The position numbers and the translations under genes are program-made. The notes beneath the pieces were generated by a model. That model saw only the letters and a list, made by a program, of their open reading frames with translations. It was not told the DNA's origin and did no database searches. Of a DNA stretch of 64,000 bases, positions 8,591-17,330 are shown in pieces. Source of the stretch: an uncultured Acetobacterium sp. GTDB taxonomy: Bacteria; Bacillota; Clostridia; Eubacteriales; Eubacteriaceae. Within the stretch, counting starts at the first letter, position 1; the number at the start of each line of letters is the position of its first letter. The stretch is from positions 2,816,736-2,880,735 of the forward strand of contig NZ_OY760905.1 in the NCBI RefSeq assembly GCF_963664135.1. Direction: 5' to 3'.

Positions 8591-9178
8591 TTGATTCTAA
8601 TGATCGACAACTATGATTCTTTTACCTACAATTTAGTCCAGTATTTGGAAGGACTAAATGAAACGGTGATTGTAAAAAGAAATGATAAAATCACGCTGGA
8701 TGAGATTGCTGCGATGGCACCGTCCATGATTGTTTTATCACCGGGGCCATGCACCCCCAACGAATCAGGCATTTGTCTGGATGTCGTGGATCGTTTTAAA
8801 GGCGAAATTCCCATTTTGGGCATTTGCCTAGGCCATCAAATCATTGGCCAGGCCTTTGGATGCAAGATTACCAAAGCACTGGAACCAGTCCACGGCAAGG
8901 TTCATGCCATTTCCCATGATAATGCCGGCGTGTTTGGAGGGCTAAATAATCCGCTGAAGGTGACCCGGTATCATTCTCTGGTGGTGGAAAACAAAGAGAT
9001 CCCTGATTTTTTTGAGATCACAGCCACAACCGACGACAATGAGATTATGGGCATGCGACATAAAGACTATCACATTGAAGGGGTTCAGTTTCATCCGGAA
9101 GCGATTCTTACCGAAATGGGCATGGAATTATTGGACAACTTTTTTCAATCTACAAAAGCGAATGGTGCAAGATGCTAA
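8591..9178 (+). CDS. pabA: Aminodeoxychorismate synthase, glutamine amidotransferase subunit
   Basis: This class I glutaminase supplies ammonia to the chorismate-aminating partner PabB. It begins LMIDNYDSFTYNL and carries the nucleophile in GICLGHQIIGQAFG and the His-Glu pair in VQFHPEA. The 195-residue length is typical. Start TTG 8591 has AAGAGG eight bases upstream; ATG 8600 is the alternative. The next gene overlaps by seven bases and has the PabB signature, so this is a folate-pathway copy, although such amidotransferases may also serve TrpE. Confidence 0.9.
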   Translation: MILMIDNYDSFTYNLVQYLEGLNETVIVKRNDKITLDEIAAMAPSMIVLSPGPCTPNESGICLDVVDRFKGEIPILGICLGHQIIGQAFGCKITKALEPVHGKVHAISHDNAGVFGGLNNPLKVTRYHSLVVENKEIPDFFEITATTDDNEIMGMRHKDYHIEGVQFHPEAILTEMGMELLDNFFQSTKANGARC

Positions 9179-10542
9179 TACAAGAAATAAAAACCGACTT
9201 AACAAGTTTTGAAAGCTATCTTTTATTTAAAGATGAGCCTTACAGTTTCTTTCTGGACAGCGGAAGAGACCCGGACAGCCTGGGACGCTATTCATTTATT
9301 GGCGGGAGCCCTTTTCTGGTCTTTACCAGCAAAGCTGACGCCATAACCGTGAAAACAGCAGCCGAAACGAAAACGGTTACGGGAGATCCTTTTGATGAAC
9401 TGCAAAAACTCTTGAAACAGTACCAGATGGATTATGAATCCCGGTTTCCCTTTTTAGGCGGGGCGGTGGGTTATTTTTCCTATGACCTCTGTCATCATCT
9501 GGAAGAGTTTCCCCGCAGCGCCGTGGATGATGTCAATATTCCCGATTGCTTTATGGGTTTTTATGACGGGATTGTGATCGTTGATCATAAAGAGAATAAA
9601 ACCTATGTGGCGGCTCTGGGGATTAAGGAAAATGAAGCCGATATTGTCAGCCGCTTAACCGAAAAATTTGTCGGCGATCCCAAGGTGGAAATCCGTTCAG
9701 ACTTTAAAATCAAAGAGAATGTTGAATTCCGGGGCAATTTCACCAAACCGGAATACATGAAAGCGCTGGATGCAGTTCACGAATACATTCTGGCTGGGGA
9801 TATTTACCAGACCAACTTGACTCAGCGGTTTAACGCTGATTTACAGATCAGCCCACTGGAATTATACAGCGAACTGAGAAAAATCAACCCAGCTCCCTTT
9901 GCCAGTTATATCGATTTTGGGGAAGGCCAGATTGTCTCCAGTTCACCGGAGCGTTTTATTCTGGTTCAGGGCCGAAACATTGAAACCCGACCAATTAAAG
10001 GAACCATGCCCCGGGGCAAAACGCCAGAAGAAGATGCGGCCAATCGTGATACTCTGGTCAACAGCGAAAAGGACAAAGCCGAACTGTTGATGATTGTCGA
10101 TCTGGAACGAAATGATCTGGGAAAAATCGCTAAAACCGGCACGGTTAAGGTGCCGGAATTGTTTAAACTGGAAACATACCAGACGGTGTTTCACCTGGTC
10201 TCAACCGTTACCGCTGAATTAAAGGACGATCTAGATGCCATCGATTGTGTCAAAGCGACCTTCCCAGGCGGCTCGATTACCGGCGCACCGAAAATCCGGG
10301 CGATGGAAATTATTGACGAATTGGAGCCGACCCAGCGAAACATTTATACCGGTTCGATCGGTTATATTGGTTTCAATGGCGATCTGGATCTCAACATCGT
10401 TATCCGGACGATCGTCTGTAAGGATGGCAAAGGCTATTTTCAGGTCGGCGGCGGAATTGTCTGGGACTCCGACAATGAGTCTGAATATCAAGAAACCTTC
10501 GATAAGGGTCGAGCCCTGATGGACGCATTAAAGCGCTATTAA
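9172..10542 (+). CDS. pabB: Aminodeoxychorismate synthase component I
   Basis: The enzyme converts chorismate and ammonia to 4-amino-4-deoxychorismate on the way to p-aminobenzoate and folate. The 456-residue protein has an N-terminal domain followed by the chorismate-binding domain. The signature RPIKGTMPRG contains Lys276, the nucleophile that marks PabB; anthranilate synthase has Ala there (PIAGT). Further family blocks are AGDIYQTNLTQRF, DLERNDLG and FPGGSITGAPK. It overlaps pabA by seven bases, and pabC follows after a 239-base palindrome-rich gap. Confidence 0.93.
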   Translation: MLIQEIKTDLTSFESYLLFKDEPYSFFLDSGRDPDSLGRYSFIGGSPFLVFTSKADAITVKTAAETKTVTGDPFDELQKLLKQYQMDYESRFPFLGGAVGYFSYDLCHHLEEFPRSAVDDVNIPDCFMGFYDGIVIVDHKENKTYVAALGIKENEADIVSRLTEKFVGDPKVEIRSDFKIKENVEFRGNFTKPEYMKALDAVHEYILAGDIYQTNLTQRFNADLQISPLELYSELRKINPAPFASYIDFGEGQIVSSSPERFILVQGRNIETRPIKGTMPRGKTPEEDAANRDTLVNSEKDKAELLMIVDLERNDLGKIAKTGTVKVPELFKLETYQTVFHLVSTVTAELKDDLDAIDCVKATFPGGSITGAPKIRAMEIIDELEPTQRNIYTGSIGYIGFNGDLDLNIVIRTIVCKDGKGYFQVGGGIVWDSDNESEYQETFDKGRALMDALKRY

Positions 10543-10544
10543 TA

Positions 10545-10710
10545 GACAACCGTGAGCTTCGCTGACGGTTTGCGCCAAACACCAGAAGAAATCGCGATGC
10601 GAATTTCTTCTTTGTCGCGGGCAGTCGCCAACTACAAGCAAGCTTGTGATTAGGCTCGTTACCTTCGCGAATTTCTTCACTGTACGTCACGAAATAGTTT
10701 GCGGAAACCG
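10545..10710. repeat. Palindrome-rich intergenic element between pabB and pabC
   Basis: This non-coding stretch carries successive hairpins. AACCGTGAGC/GCTGACGGTT (10548-10570) has one mismatch. GAAGAAAT...ATTTCTTC (10585-10610) has an inner TCGC/GCGA stem. CAAGCTTG (10638-10645) is self-complementary. GCGAATTTCTTC occurs twice (10599-10610 and 10667-10678). Its base pattern differs from the neighbouring genes and splits an otherwise tight operon. It may be a REP/MITE-like insertion; I recognise no family. Confidence 0.45.
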
Positions 10711-10781
10711 ACATCAAAGCAATCATTGTTCAAAATTTAAAATTTCGTAGTTTCTAAATAAAAAATTCAAGGGGGAGCCCA

Positions 10782-11585
10782 ATGGATTACGTCAGTTATA
10801 ACGGAAACCTGTCAAACGAATGCCAGATGCCGCTGGATCAGGGGTTTCTCTACGGTTATGGGGTATTTGAAACCATCAATGTTGCAAATAGCAAGCCGGT
10901 ATTCTTTGATGAACATATGGAGCGGTTTAAAAAGAGCGCTCTGGTGATGGGGCTGCATTTACAAAATGATCTGGATCAGATCCGGACTGATTGCGAAAAA
11001 ATCATTGAAAAAAACAGGATCGATCGGGGCGGGCTGCGGATTACTCTCAGTAAGGGAATCAAAGCCGACAACCTGCTGATCACCGCCCGAGAAAATCATT
11101 ATGATCAGGAGATGTTTGCCCGGGGCTTGAAGATCTGCACCAATGATTATGTTCGCAATGAGAAATCACTATTGGTCAGCATTAAATCCAACAATTATCT
11201 GGAAAATCTGCTGATCTTAAATGAGGCCAAAGTCAGAGGCTTTAACGAATCGATCTTTTGCAATACCCAGGGTCATCTGGCCGAGGGCTGCATGACCAAT
11301 CTCTTTTTTGTCAAAGATCAGGTGGTTTATACACCGGCATTAGATTGCGGGCTGTTGGCCGGGATTCTCAGAGATAAGGTGATCCAGTTGCTGAAAGGCA
11401 AGGGAATGGCAGCAATCGAAGAGGGGCATTATTCAAAAGAGCAATTGCTGGAAGCCGACGAAGTCTTTATTACCAATTCCCTGATGGAAATCATGCCGGT
11501 GAATCAGGTCGATGATCAGTTTTTCCCGGTGGGCGAAAAAACGCTGACCGATCAGATTAACAAGCTGTTTCAGGAATCCTTGTGA
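10782..11585 (+). CDS. pabC: 4-amino-4-deoxychorismate lyase
   Basis: This fold-type IV PLP enzyme releases pyruvate from aminodeoxychorismate to give p-aminobenzoate. The 267-residue protein shows PLDQGFLYGYGVFET near the N terminus, a Lys in the SIKSNNYLEN motif that should bind PLP, NTQGHLAEGCMTNLFF and EVFITNSLMEIMPV. These patterns fit PabC or D-amino acid/branched-chain aminotransferases; linkage to pabA-pabB decides for PabC. GGGGGAG precedes the ATG. A terminator follows about 55 bases after the stop. Confidence 0.88.
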   Translation: MDYVSYNGNLSNECQMPLDQGFLYGYGVFETINVANSKPVFFDEHMERFKKSALVMGLHLQNDLDQIRTDCEKIIEKNRIDRGGLRITLSKGIKADNLLITARENHYDQEMFARGLKICTNDYVRNEKSLLVSIKSNNYLENLLILNEAKVRGFNESIFCNTQGHLAEGCMTNLFFVKDQVVYTPALDCGLLAGILRDKVIQLLKGKGMAAIEEGHYSKEQLLEADEVFITNSLMEIMPVNQVDDQFFPVGEKTLTDQINKLFQESL

Positions 11586-11639
11586 GCTGAGCATTACCAA
11601 GTATTAACAAATCATAAAGAGTTATAAATTTAATTTAGC

Positions 11640-11685
11640 AAGTCTTACAGTGAATGAAACGTTCAGACACAGTAAGGCTTTTTTG
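11640..11685 (+). terminator. Terminator of the pab operon
   Basis: An imperfect 13-bp stem (AAGTCTTACAGTG with CACAGTAAGGCTT) is followed by six T residues. Confidence 0.75.
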
Positions 11686-11747
11686 TCAATCCGCGTAATC
11701 TTTGATCCTTAAAAATAAAAATGACAACTAAAAATTTCAAACTGATT

Positions 11748-11777
11748 TTGATTGAACCTGATAAACTGTGTTAGAAT
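11748..11777 (+). promoter_or_regulatory. Promoter of the HD protein-cca-tatD operon
   Basis: TTGATT (11748-11753) and TAGAAT (11772-11777) are 18 bases apart, 32 bases before the start codon. Confidence 0.5.
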
Positions 11778-11808
11778 ACAAATAATAAAAAAGAATCGAG
11801 GAGATGCA

Positions 11809-12387
11809 ATGAGTACACAATTAGATCGCGAAAAAGCGCTGGCGCTGTTAAAGGAATATAATGAAACTGAATCCCTGATCAACCATGGGATGGCAGTCGC
11901 CGGGGTGATGACGCATTTTGCTAAATTGGAGCAAGAAGACCCAGACTATTGGGGTATTGTCGGGCTGCTTCATGATTTGGATTATGAAAAATATCCAGAA
12001 GAACATTGTGTAAAAGTGGTAGAAATATTACAGGCTAATGGTTACGATGAGGGCTTTATTAAAAGTATTGTTAGCCATGGTTACGGCCTCTGTGTTGACG
12101 TGGAACCTACTCACCAAATGGAGAAGATCCTCTATGCCACCGATGAACTGGCAGGGTTGATCACCGCCTGCGCCTATATGCGGCCATCTAAAAGCGTCAA
12201 CGATCTGGAAGTAAAGTCGGTCAAGAAGAAATTCAAAACCCAGAATTTTGCCGCTGGGGTTAACCGTGAAGTGGTCACTAAAGGCGCTGAAATGGCCGGG
12301 TATTCGCTGGATGACCTGATGAGGGAAACGATTCTGGGGATGCGGGCAGTCGCCGACGATATCGGCTTGGGAAGTAATGAAGCTTAA
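11809..12387 (+). CDS. HD-domain hydrolase of unknown substrate
   Basis: The 192-residue protein is an HDIG-type metal-dependent phosphohydrolase domain. Metal ligands are visible in LINHGMAVA, LLHDLDYEKYPE (the His-Asp pair at about residue 63) and ATDELAGLI. The ATG at 11809 has GAGGAGATG just ahead; a longer frame upstream has no site. It overlaps the CCA nucleotidyltransferase by 11 bases and belongs to the same operon as tatD, so a role in nucleotide or tRNA turnover is possible but unproven. Confidence 0.8.
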   Translation: MSTQLDREKALALLKEYNETESLINHGMAVAGVMTHFAKLEQEDPDYWGIVGLLHDLDYEKYPEEHCVKVVEILQANGYDEGFIKSIVSHGYGLCVDVEPTHQMEKILYATDELAGLITACAYMRPSKSVNDLEVKSVKKKFKTQNFAAGVNREVVTKGAEMAGYSLDDLMRETILGMRAVADDIGLGSNEA

Positions 12388-13711
12388 CCTCCCGGCTCCG
12401 GTAGAAACAGCCTTTAAGCAACTGGAAAGCTGTGGATTCTGTGGATATCTTGTCGGCGGCTGCGTCCGGGATTATCTGCTGAAAACAACCCCCATCGACT
12501 TTGACATGACCACCGATGCCAGGCCGGATCAAATAATTCAATGTTTTAAAGACTACCGAGTGATTGAAACCGGTATTCGACACGGTACCGTAACGGTGAT
12601 CATCAATGGACTTTCTATCGAAATAACCACTCATCGGATTGAGGGAGAATACTCTGACAGCCGGCACCCTGACATGGTAATGTTTGCCAAAAATGTTGAG
12701 GATGACCTGGCCAGGCGGGATTTTACCATCAATGCGCTGGCCTATCACCCCCAGAAAGGGCTCATCGATTTGTTTAGTGGGGCTGCCGATATTAAAAACC
12801 AGATTATCCGCTGTGTCGGCGATCCTCAAAAAAGAATGGCCGAAGATGCGCTGCGAATTCTTCGGGGTTTGCGCTTTGCCGCAACGCTCGGATTTGAACT
12901 GGAAAGTAAAACTCGCGCGGCCATCCGGCAAAATTGTGGACAACTCAGAGAAATTTCCACAGAGCGAATTGCCGTGGAATTAACCAAACTGATCTGTGGA
13001 AAAAATGCCAAAGACATTATACTCGAAGAAACTGCGGTGCTGGGGGTGGTAATTCCAGAACTTTTGGCGGCCAAAAACTTTGATCAGAAAAACCCTCATC
13101 ACTGCTATGATGTTCTGACCCATACGGCGGTGGCGCTGGCAACCTTGTCCCCGATACCCCGGCTACGCTGGACGATGCTTTTTCATGATCTGGGAAAACC
13201 AGCAACCTATACACAGGATGACAAGGGGATTGGTCATTTCAAAGGACATAGCAAGCTGTCTGAAGCAATAGCCCGAGAGCGCTTGACCGCTCTGAAAATG
13301 GACAAAACAACCATTGAGCAGGTCTGCAAACTGGTAAAATATCATGATACCCACATTGATGCGGATAAAAAAATGATCAAGCGCTGGCTGAATCGTCTGT
13401 CGGAGCCTTTGTTTCGGGATCTGCTGGCGATCAAGCGGGGCGATAACCTGGCGCAGGCACCTCAATATCACACCCGTTTGGATGACCTGAAAAAACTGGA
13501 GCAATTACTGGATGAGGTCATTGCTGAAAAGGCCTGCTTTTCACTTAAAGATCTGGCCGTCAATGGCAATGATCTGATCGGGTTGGGCGTAGAAAATGGC
13601 CCGGAAATCGGCAGGATTCTCAATCAGCTACTAGAAGGTGTTATGGATGAAGCCTATGAAAATAACAAAGAGATATTAATAAAAAAAGCAAAGGAGCTAC
13701 AGCTATGTTAA
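12377..13711 (+). CDS. cca: CCA tRNA nucleotidyltransferase
   Basis: This enzyme adds or repairs the 3' CCA end of tRNAs. The 444-residue protein contains the class II nucleotidyltransferase motifs GGCVRDYLL and IDFDMTTDA (catalytic Asp-x-Asp, about residues 48-50), the RRDFTINALAY motif, and GLRFAATLGFELE. A central HD domain follows (FHDLGKPATYT), as in HD-containing bacterial CCA-adding enzymes. tRNA-Gln encodes its own CCA downstream, so this gene probably works mainly in repair. It overlaps the HD gene by 11 bases and tatD by 7. Confidence 0.9.
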   Translation: MKLNLPAPVETAFKQLESCGFCGYLVGGCVRDYLLKTTPIDFDMTTDARPDQIIQCFKDYRVIETGIRHGTVTVIINGLSIEITTHRIEGEYSDSRHPDMVMFAKNVEDDLARRDFTINALAYHPQKGLIDLFSGAADIKNQIIRCVGDPQKRMAEDALRILRGLRFAATLGFELESKTRAAIRQNCGQLREISTERIAVELTKLICGKNAKDIILEETAVLGVVIPELLAAKNFDQKNPHHCYDVLTHTAVALATLSPIPRLRWTMLFHDLGKPATYTQDDKGIGHFKGHSKLSEAIARERLTALKMDKTTIEQVCKLVKYHDTHIDADKKMIKRWLNRLSEPLFRDLLAIKRGDNLAQAPQYHTRLDDLKKLEQLLDEVIAEKACFSLKDLAVNGNDLIGLGVENGPEIGRILNQLLEGVMDEAYENNKEILIKKAKELQLC

Positions 13712-14481
13712 TTGACAGCCACGCACATATCGACGATCAAAAATTTGGTGAGGATCGGGAAACGGTTCTTGAAAATGCTCGGGCTGCCGGAGTCGAGATT
13801 ATCGTCAATCCTGGTGCTGACGAGGCATCCAGCTATCGGGCCGTGGAAATGAGCGAAAAATACCCGATGGTTTATGCCACCGTGGGAATCCATCCCCATG
13901 ATGCTAAGGATTATCAGCCCCAAAAACACGATGCACTGTTAAAAGAATGGGCTAAAAAAGACAAGGTCGTGGCCATTGGTGAAATCGGTCTGGATTATCA
14001 CTATGACTATTCGCCACGGGATATCCAGCAGGACGTGTTTATTCGCCAGCTGATCATTGCTAAAGAGGTGAAATTACCGATTGTGATCCATAACCGGGAA
14101 TCCATGGAGGATATGGTGCGAATCCTGAAAGAATATTTTGCACCCGAATACGGCGGTATCATGCACAGTTACAGTGGTTCGGTGGAAATGGCCAAGGTAT
14201 TTTTGGAGATGGGTTTTTACCTTTCCATATCCGGGCCGCTGACCTTCAGCAACGCCCGAAAACTACCGGAAGTGGTGGCCATGATGCCACTGGATCGGTT
14301 ATTGGTGGAGACCGACAGTCCTTATCTGACCCCTACCCCCCACCGGGGAAAACGCAACGAACCGGCCTATGTCCGTTTTGTAGCCGCAGAAATTGCCCGA
14401 ATCCGAGGGATCAGCTTGGAGGAAATTGAGGAAATTACGACTCAAAATGCCAAAAAAGTTTTTGGCATCACAAAAAAGTAA
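13705..14481 (+). CDS. tatD: TatD family metal-dependent DNase
   Basis: The 258-residue amidohydrolase-fold protein starts LIDSHAHIDDQKF and has the family metal-binding motifs VGIHPHDA, AIGEIGLDYHYD, PIVIHNRES, GIMHSYSGS and LVETDSPYLTP in order. TatD proteins are 3'-5' exonucleases and quality-control nucleases. The start overlaps the cca stop by seven bases, giving a three-gene operon. It ends about 30 bases before the promoter of the following tRNA gene. Confidence 0.93.
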   Translation: MLIDSHAHIDDQKFGEDRETVLENARAAGVEIIVNPGADEASSYRAVEMSEKYPMVYATVGIHPHDAKDYQPQKHDALLKEWAKKDKVVAIGEIGLDYHYDYSPRDIQQDVFIRQLIIAKEVKLPIVIHNRESMEDMVRILKEYFAPEYGGIMHSYSGSVEMAKVFLEMGFYLSISGPLTFSNARKLPEVVAMMPLDRLLVETDSPYLTPTPHRGKRNEPAYVRFVAAEIARIRGISLEEIEEITTQNAKKVFGITKK

Positions 14482-14510
14482 TAAAATAACCAATCGACCA
14501 TTCATTTTCC

Positions 14511-14539
14511 TTGACAATCGAAATAAATTCAGATAAAAT
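14511..14539 (+). promoter_or_regulatory. tRNA-Gln promoter
   Basis: TTGACA (14511-14516) and TAAAAT (14534-14539) have a 17-base spacer, ending 33 bases before the tRNA. Confidence 0.8.
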
Positions 14540-14572
14540 GTTTAGCGTACCTTCGGGACAGAAAATGAATAA

Positions 14573-14647
14573 AGGGGTATAGCCAAGCGGTAAGGCAATG
14601 GACTCTGACTCCATCATTCGCAGGTTCAAATCCTGCTACCTCTGCCA
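14573..14647 (+). tRNA. tRNA-Gln (CTG)
   Basis: The acceptor arms AGGGGTA (14573-14579) and TACCTCT (14637-14643) pair. The anticodon stem ATGGA/TCCAT encloses the loop CTCTGAC with anticodon CTG. A GGTTCAAATC T-loop is present and CCA is encoded. Confidence 0.93.
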
Positions 14648-14658
14648 AAAGAAATCTG

Positions 14659-14699
14659 ACCTGCTTTTTTAAAACAACTTAAAAAGCAGGTTTTGTTTT
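14659..14699 (+). terminator. Terminator after tRNA-Gln
   Basis: ACCTGCTTTTT pairs with AAAAAGCAGGT, followed by TTTTGTTTT. Confidence 0.8.
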
Positions 14700-14755
14700 A
14701 TCAATTTTTCTGATCAGATTTATAATTATTTAAGGATAGAAAACAGGGAGAGCCC

Positions 14756-14959
14756 ATGTGGAACCAGGAAATTAGCGTATTTGATATTTATGAATATTTG
14801 CCGCATACCAATTGCAAAAACTGCGGCGAGAATAACTGCATGGCCTTTGCGGAAAAATTGTTAAAGGGCCAGAAAAATATCGGCGGATGTTCAGCTATCC
14901 GGGAAGACGTTTTTGAAAAGAATCGCAAAGAAATTATAGAATTAATTGGAAAGAAATAA
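14756..14959 (+). CDS. Small [4Fe-4S] protein, CFeSP/ACS-gamma N-terminal type
   Basis: The 67-residue protein carries C-x2-C-x4-C-x16-C (TNCKNCGENNCMAF...GGC), the Fes4-type cluster motif also found at the N terminus of the corrinoid iron-sulfur protein large subunit and in RnfB. It is a stand-alone domain, probably a small electron carrier or cofactor-linked protein in an acetogen. It forms its own unit between a tRNA and a terminator. The partner is unknown. Confidence 0.8.
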   Translation: MWNQEISVFDIYEYLPHTNCKNCGENNCMAFAEKLLKGQKNIGGCSAIREDVFEKNRKEIIELIGKK

Positions 14960-14968
14960 TAAACAAAG

Positions 14969-15006
14969 AAGCAGCCAAACTGCATGCATCATTTGGCTGC
15001 TTTTTC
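14969..15006 (+). terminator. Terminator
   Basis: AAGCAGCCAAA pairs with TTTGGCTGCTT, followed by a T run. Confidence 0.85.
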
Positions 15007-15119
15007 ATGTAATTTTATGAAGATATCGTAACATGAGTTTGATTTTTTCTTGCTCAACAAGTTTGTCCAAATACTTGTGTATGCTTTTGCATTTAAAAAT
15101 GTAGTTCAACTTGATCTTC

Positions 15120-15147
15120 TTGATTGTTTGTCTGTTTATAGTATAAT
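15120..15147 (+). promoter_or_regulatory. Promoter of the phosphopantetheinyl transferase/CHR operon
   Basis: TTGATT (15120-15125) and a perfect TATAAT (15142-15147) are 16 bases apart. Confidence 0.6.
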
Positions 15148-15243
15148 CATAGATGGAATATTAAAAATAGATTGTTGTGGAATTCAATTTCGATTGGACA
15201 TTTCACAGTTGGATAAACTATATTACTCAAGGAAACAAGGCCA

Positions 15244-15948
15244 TTGGAAGAAAAAAAGACAAAAATATTTATTATGAACATTTCGCCATTGTCTGACCCG
15301 CTGCTGCTTGGAAACTATCTGAGAGATATTTCGGAGGAGCGGCAGGAAAAAGTTAGGCGACTCAAAACCGCACAGTCTAAAGCCATGACCACGGGCGCAG
15401 AGCTGCTTCTTCGAAAAGCGCTCAGCCAAAACTACGACATCAACCAGCCACTGACGATTGTTAAAGGCGAATATGGGAAACCGGAAATTCAGGGTTGTCC
15501 AGGGATCCACTTTAATCTTTCCCACTCAGGCGATTATGTAGTGTGTGCGGTGGGCTCGCATCCGGTAGGGGTGGATATTCAGAAAATAGCTGAGCCAAAT
15601 CTTAAACTGGCGAAGCGTTTTTTTGCCATGGAAGAGTCAGATTGGCTTTTTTCCTTGCCAGCTGATCAACAGCGACAGGCGTTTTATGATCTCTGGGTTA
15701 TTAAAGAAAGTTTCATGAAATACACCGGCAAGGGTTTTGGGTTGCCGATGAATGCATTTGCCGCGAAGATATTGGGACATTACCCAGATCACGTCGAAAT
15801 AAAAATCAATCAAGATGAAAAAACTGAGTCAGTCGTGCTAAAAAAATATGATTGTCTGGATAACTACGCACTCTGGTGTTGCAGCGATCATAATCAGTTT
15901 GAAGAAAATCTAGGATGGGTGGTCATTAAGGAGAAAATCATTGAATAA
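15244..15948 (+). CDS. Sfp-type 4'-phosphopantetheinyl transferase
   Basis: The enzyme moves the phosphopantetheine arm from CoA to a carrier protein. Family motifs are HFNLSHSGDYVVCAVG, VGVDIQKI (Mg-binding Asp) and FYDLWVIKESFMKYTGKG. The 234-residue length is typical of the Sfp group. I took TTG 15244 as the start; ATG 15274 is possible, and neither has a strong ribosome site. No polyketide, peptide-synthetase or carrier-protein genes are nearby. It overlaps the next gene, a chromate-type transporter half, by eight bases, an unusual pairing. Confidence 0.88.
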   Translation: MEEKKTKIFIMNISPLSDPLLLGNYLRDISEERQEKVRRLKTAQSKAMTTGAELLLRKALSQNYDINQPLTIVKGEYGKPEIQGCPGIHFNLSHSGDYVVCAVGSHPVGVDIQKIAEPNLKLAKRFFAMEESDWLFSLPADQQRQAFYDLWVIKESFMKYTGKGFGLPMNAFAAKILGHYPDHVEIKINQDEKTESVVLKKYDCLDNYALWCCSDHNQFEENLGWVVIKEKIIE

Positions 15949-16531
15949 AGAAGAACATATAACCGCATCGCTGAGAATAATATTTATGACCTTTTTCAAA
16001 ATTGGGCTATTTACTTTTGGCGGCGGTTATGCCATGGTCCCTTTAATTGAATATGAGATGGTGGAGAAACATCACTGGATTGATAGTAAAGAAATTATTG
16101 ATATTATAGCGGTGGCGGCAGCGGCACCGGGGGTAATTTCGGTAAACACGGCAACTTTTGTGGGTTATCGGGTTGCCGGTTTTCGGGGGGCTCTGGTTGC
16201 GACGTTGGGAATGATTATTCCATCCTACATTATTATTTGTACCATTGCTTTATTTTATCAGCAGTTTAAAAATCTGATCTGGGTGAGTTATGCTTTCGCA
16301 GGTATACGAGCCGGCGTAATTGTGCTTTTACTGGGAGCTGTTTTAGAACTAGGTAAAAAACTTGAGTACACAACCATGGCGGTTTTGATTTTAACCATCA
16401 CCTTTGTTTTGGCAACCTTTACAGAACTCAATGTTATCTTCTTATTGATCGGCAGTGGAATAGCCGGAATGATCTATCAGGTATTCATAAAAAAGGATCT
16501 GATTGAACCGAAAAACGGAGAGGAAAAATAA
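15941..16531 (+). CDS. Chromate transporter family protein, first half-size subunit
   Basis: This 196-residue membrane protein contains one CHR domain: FKIGLFTFGGGYAMVPLIE, then AAAAPGVISVNTATFVGYRVAG, with about five or six hydrophobic segments. Single-domain CHR proteins occur as adjacent pairs that together equal full-length ChrA. TTG 15941 has AAGGAG seven bases upstream and overlaps the preceding gene. Chromate efflux is the family's named activity; the natural substrate in an anaerobe is not shown. Confidence 0.88.
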   Translation: MNKEEHITASLRIIFMTFFKIGLFTFGGGYAMVPLIEYEMVEKHHWIDSKEIIDIIAVAAAAPGVISVNTATFVGYRVAGFRGALVATLGMIIPSYIIICTIALFYQQFKNLIWVSYAFAGIRAGVIVLLLGAVLELGKKLEYTTMAVLILTITFVLATFTELNVIFLLIGSGIAGMIYQVFIKKDLIEPKNGEEK

Positions 16532-17116
16532 ATGATCTATTTAAATTTATTTTTCACTTTCTTTAAAATTGGGTTATTTACCTTTGGCGGTGGTTATGCC
16601 ATGATTCCCCTGATTCAACAGGAAGTCATTGGTCAGCAGTGGCTGACAATGGCTGAGTTATCGGATTTTATTGCAATTGCCCAGTCTACCCCTGGAGCTT
16701 TTGCCGTGAATATAGCAACTTTTGTGGGAATGGAAAGAGCTGGTTTTCTGGGTGCTTTACTAACCGCAACAGCAGTTGCATCAGCTTCATTTATCATTAT
16801 CATTCTGATCGCTAAAATATTTTCCGATTTTCTTTGTAATCGATGGATTCAGGGACTATTATTAGGGATGCGACCGGTTGTCATTGCTTTAATTGCATCG
16901 GCAGCGGTGCTCTTGATGATCAATGGTTTCATTATAAAAGACGCCGATTTTCATTCCCTGACGGAATTTTTTGCCGCACTTCGCTATAAAGAACTGTTGA
17001 TTTTCGGGATTTGCTGTGGGCTGCATTTTAAACTTAAACTCCATCCGATCCAATTGATTTTGACTTCTGCGGGTTTGGGAATATTGTTTTTTGGAGTCCT
17101 GCCAATATTCTTATAG
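16532..17116 (+). CDS. Chromate transporter family protein, second half-size subunit
   Basis: The second CHR domain of the pair (194 residues) starts immediately after the first stop codon. It repeats the signature FKIGLFTFGGGYAMIPLIQ and IAQSTPGAFAVNIATFVGME. The two halves probably form a heterodimer of opposite membrane orientation. The ATG overlaps the ribosome site region GGAGAGG of the upstream gene's end, so translation is coupled. Confidence 0.88.
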   Translation: MIYLNLFFTFFKIGLFTFGGGYAMIPLIQQEVIGQQWLTMAELSDFIAIAQSTPGAFAVNIATFVGMERAGFLGALLTATAVASASFIIIILIAKIFSDFLCNRWIQGLLLGMRPVVIALIASAAVLLMINGFIIKDADFHSLTEFFAALRYKELLIFGICCGLHFKLKLHPIQLILTSAGLGILFFGVLPIFL

Positions 17117-17330
17117 TAAGATTTTTGACATTCAGATCTATTGATATAATCAGTAGGTCTTATTTTTTACTGAAAACTTAATTTGTAATCATTATCACTA
17201 AAGAAATAAAAATGATTAATAAATTGCACATATCCTTCACAGAATGTTCACAAATAGATGTTAAACTAATAAAAAGTGACACAGAGATGACATAATTATT
17301 TGTTAAGATAAGAAAAAAGGAGGAATTGAA

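Noticed and set aside
9172..10542. Anthranilate synthase (trpE) instead of pabB
   Set aside because: The active-site motif is PIKGT with the PabB lysine, and pabC is in the same cluster.
17180..17225. Fur box upstream of the haem/flavin protein (AATCATTATCA)
   Set aside because: Only one half-site is convincing and the second arm does not match; too weak to call.
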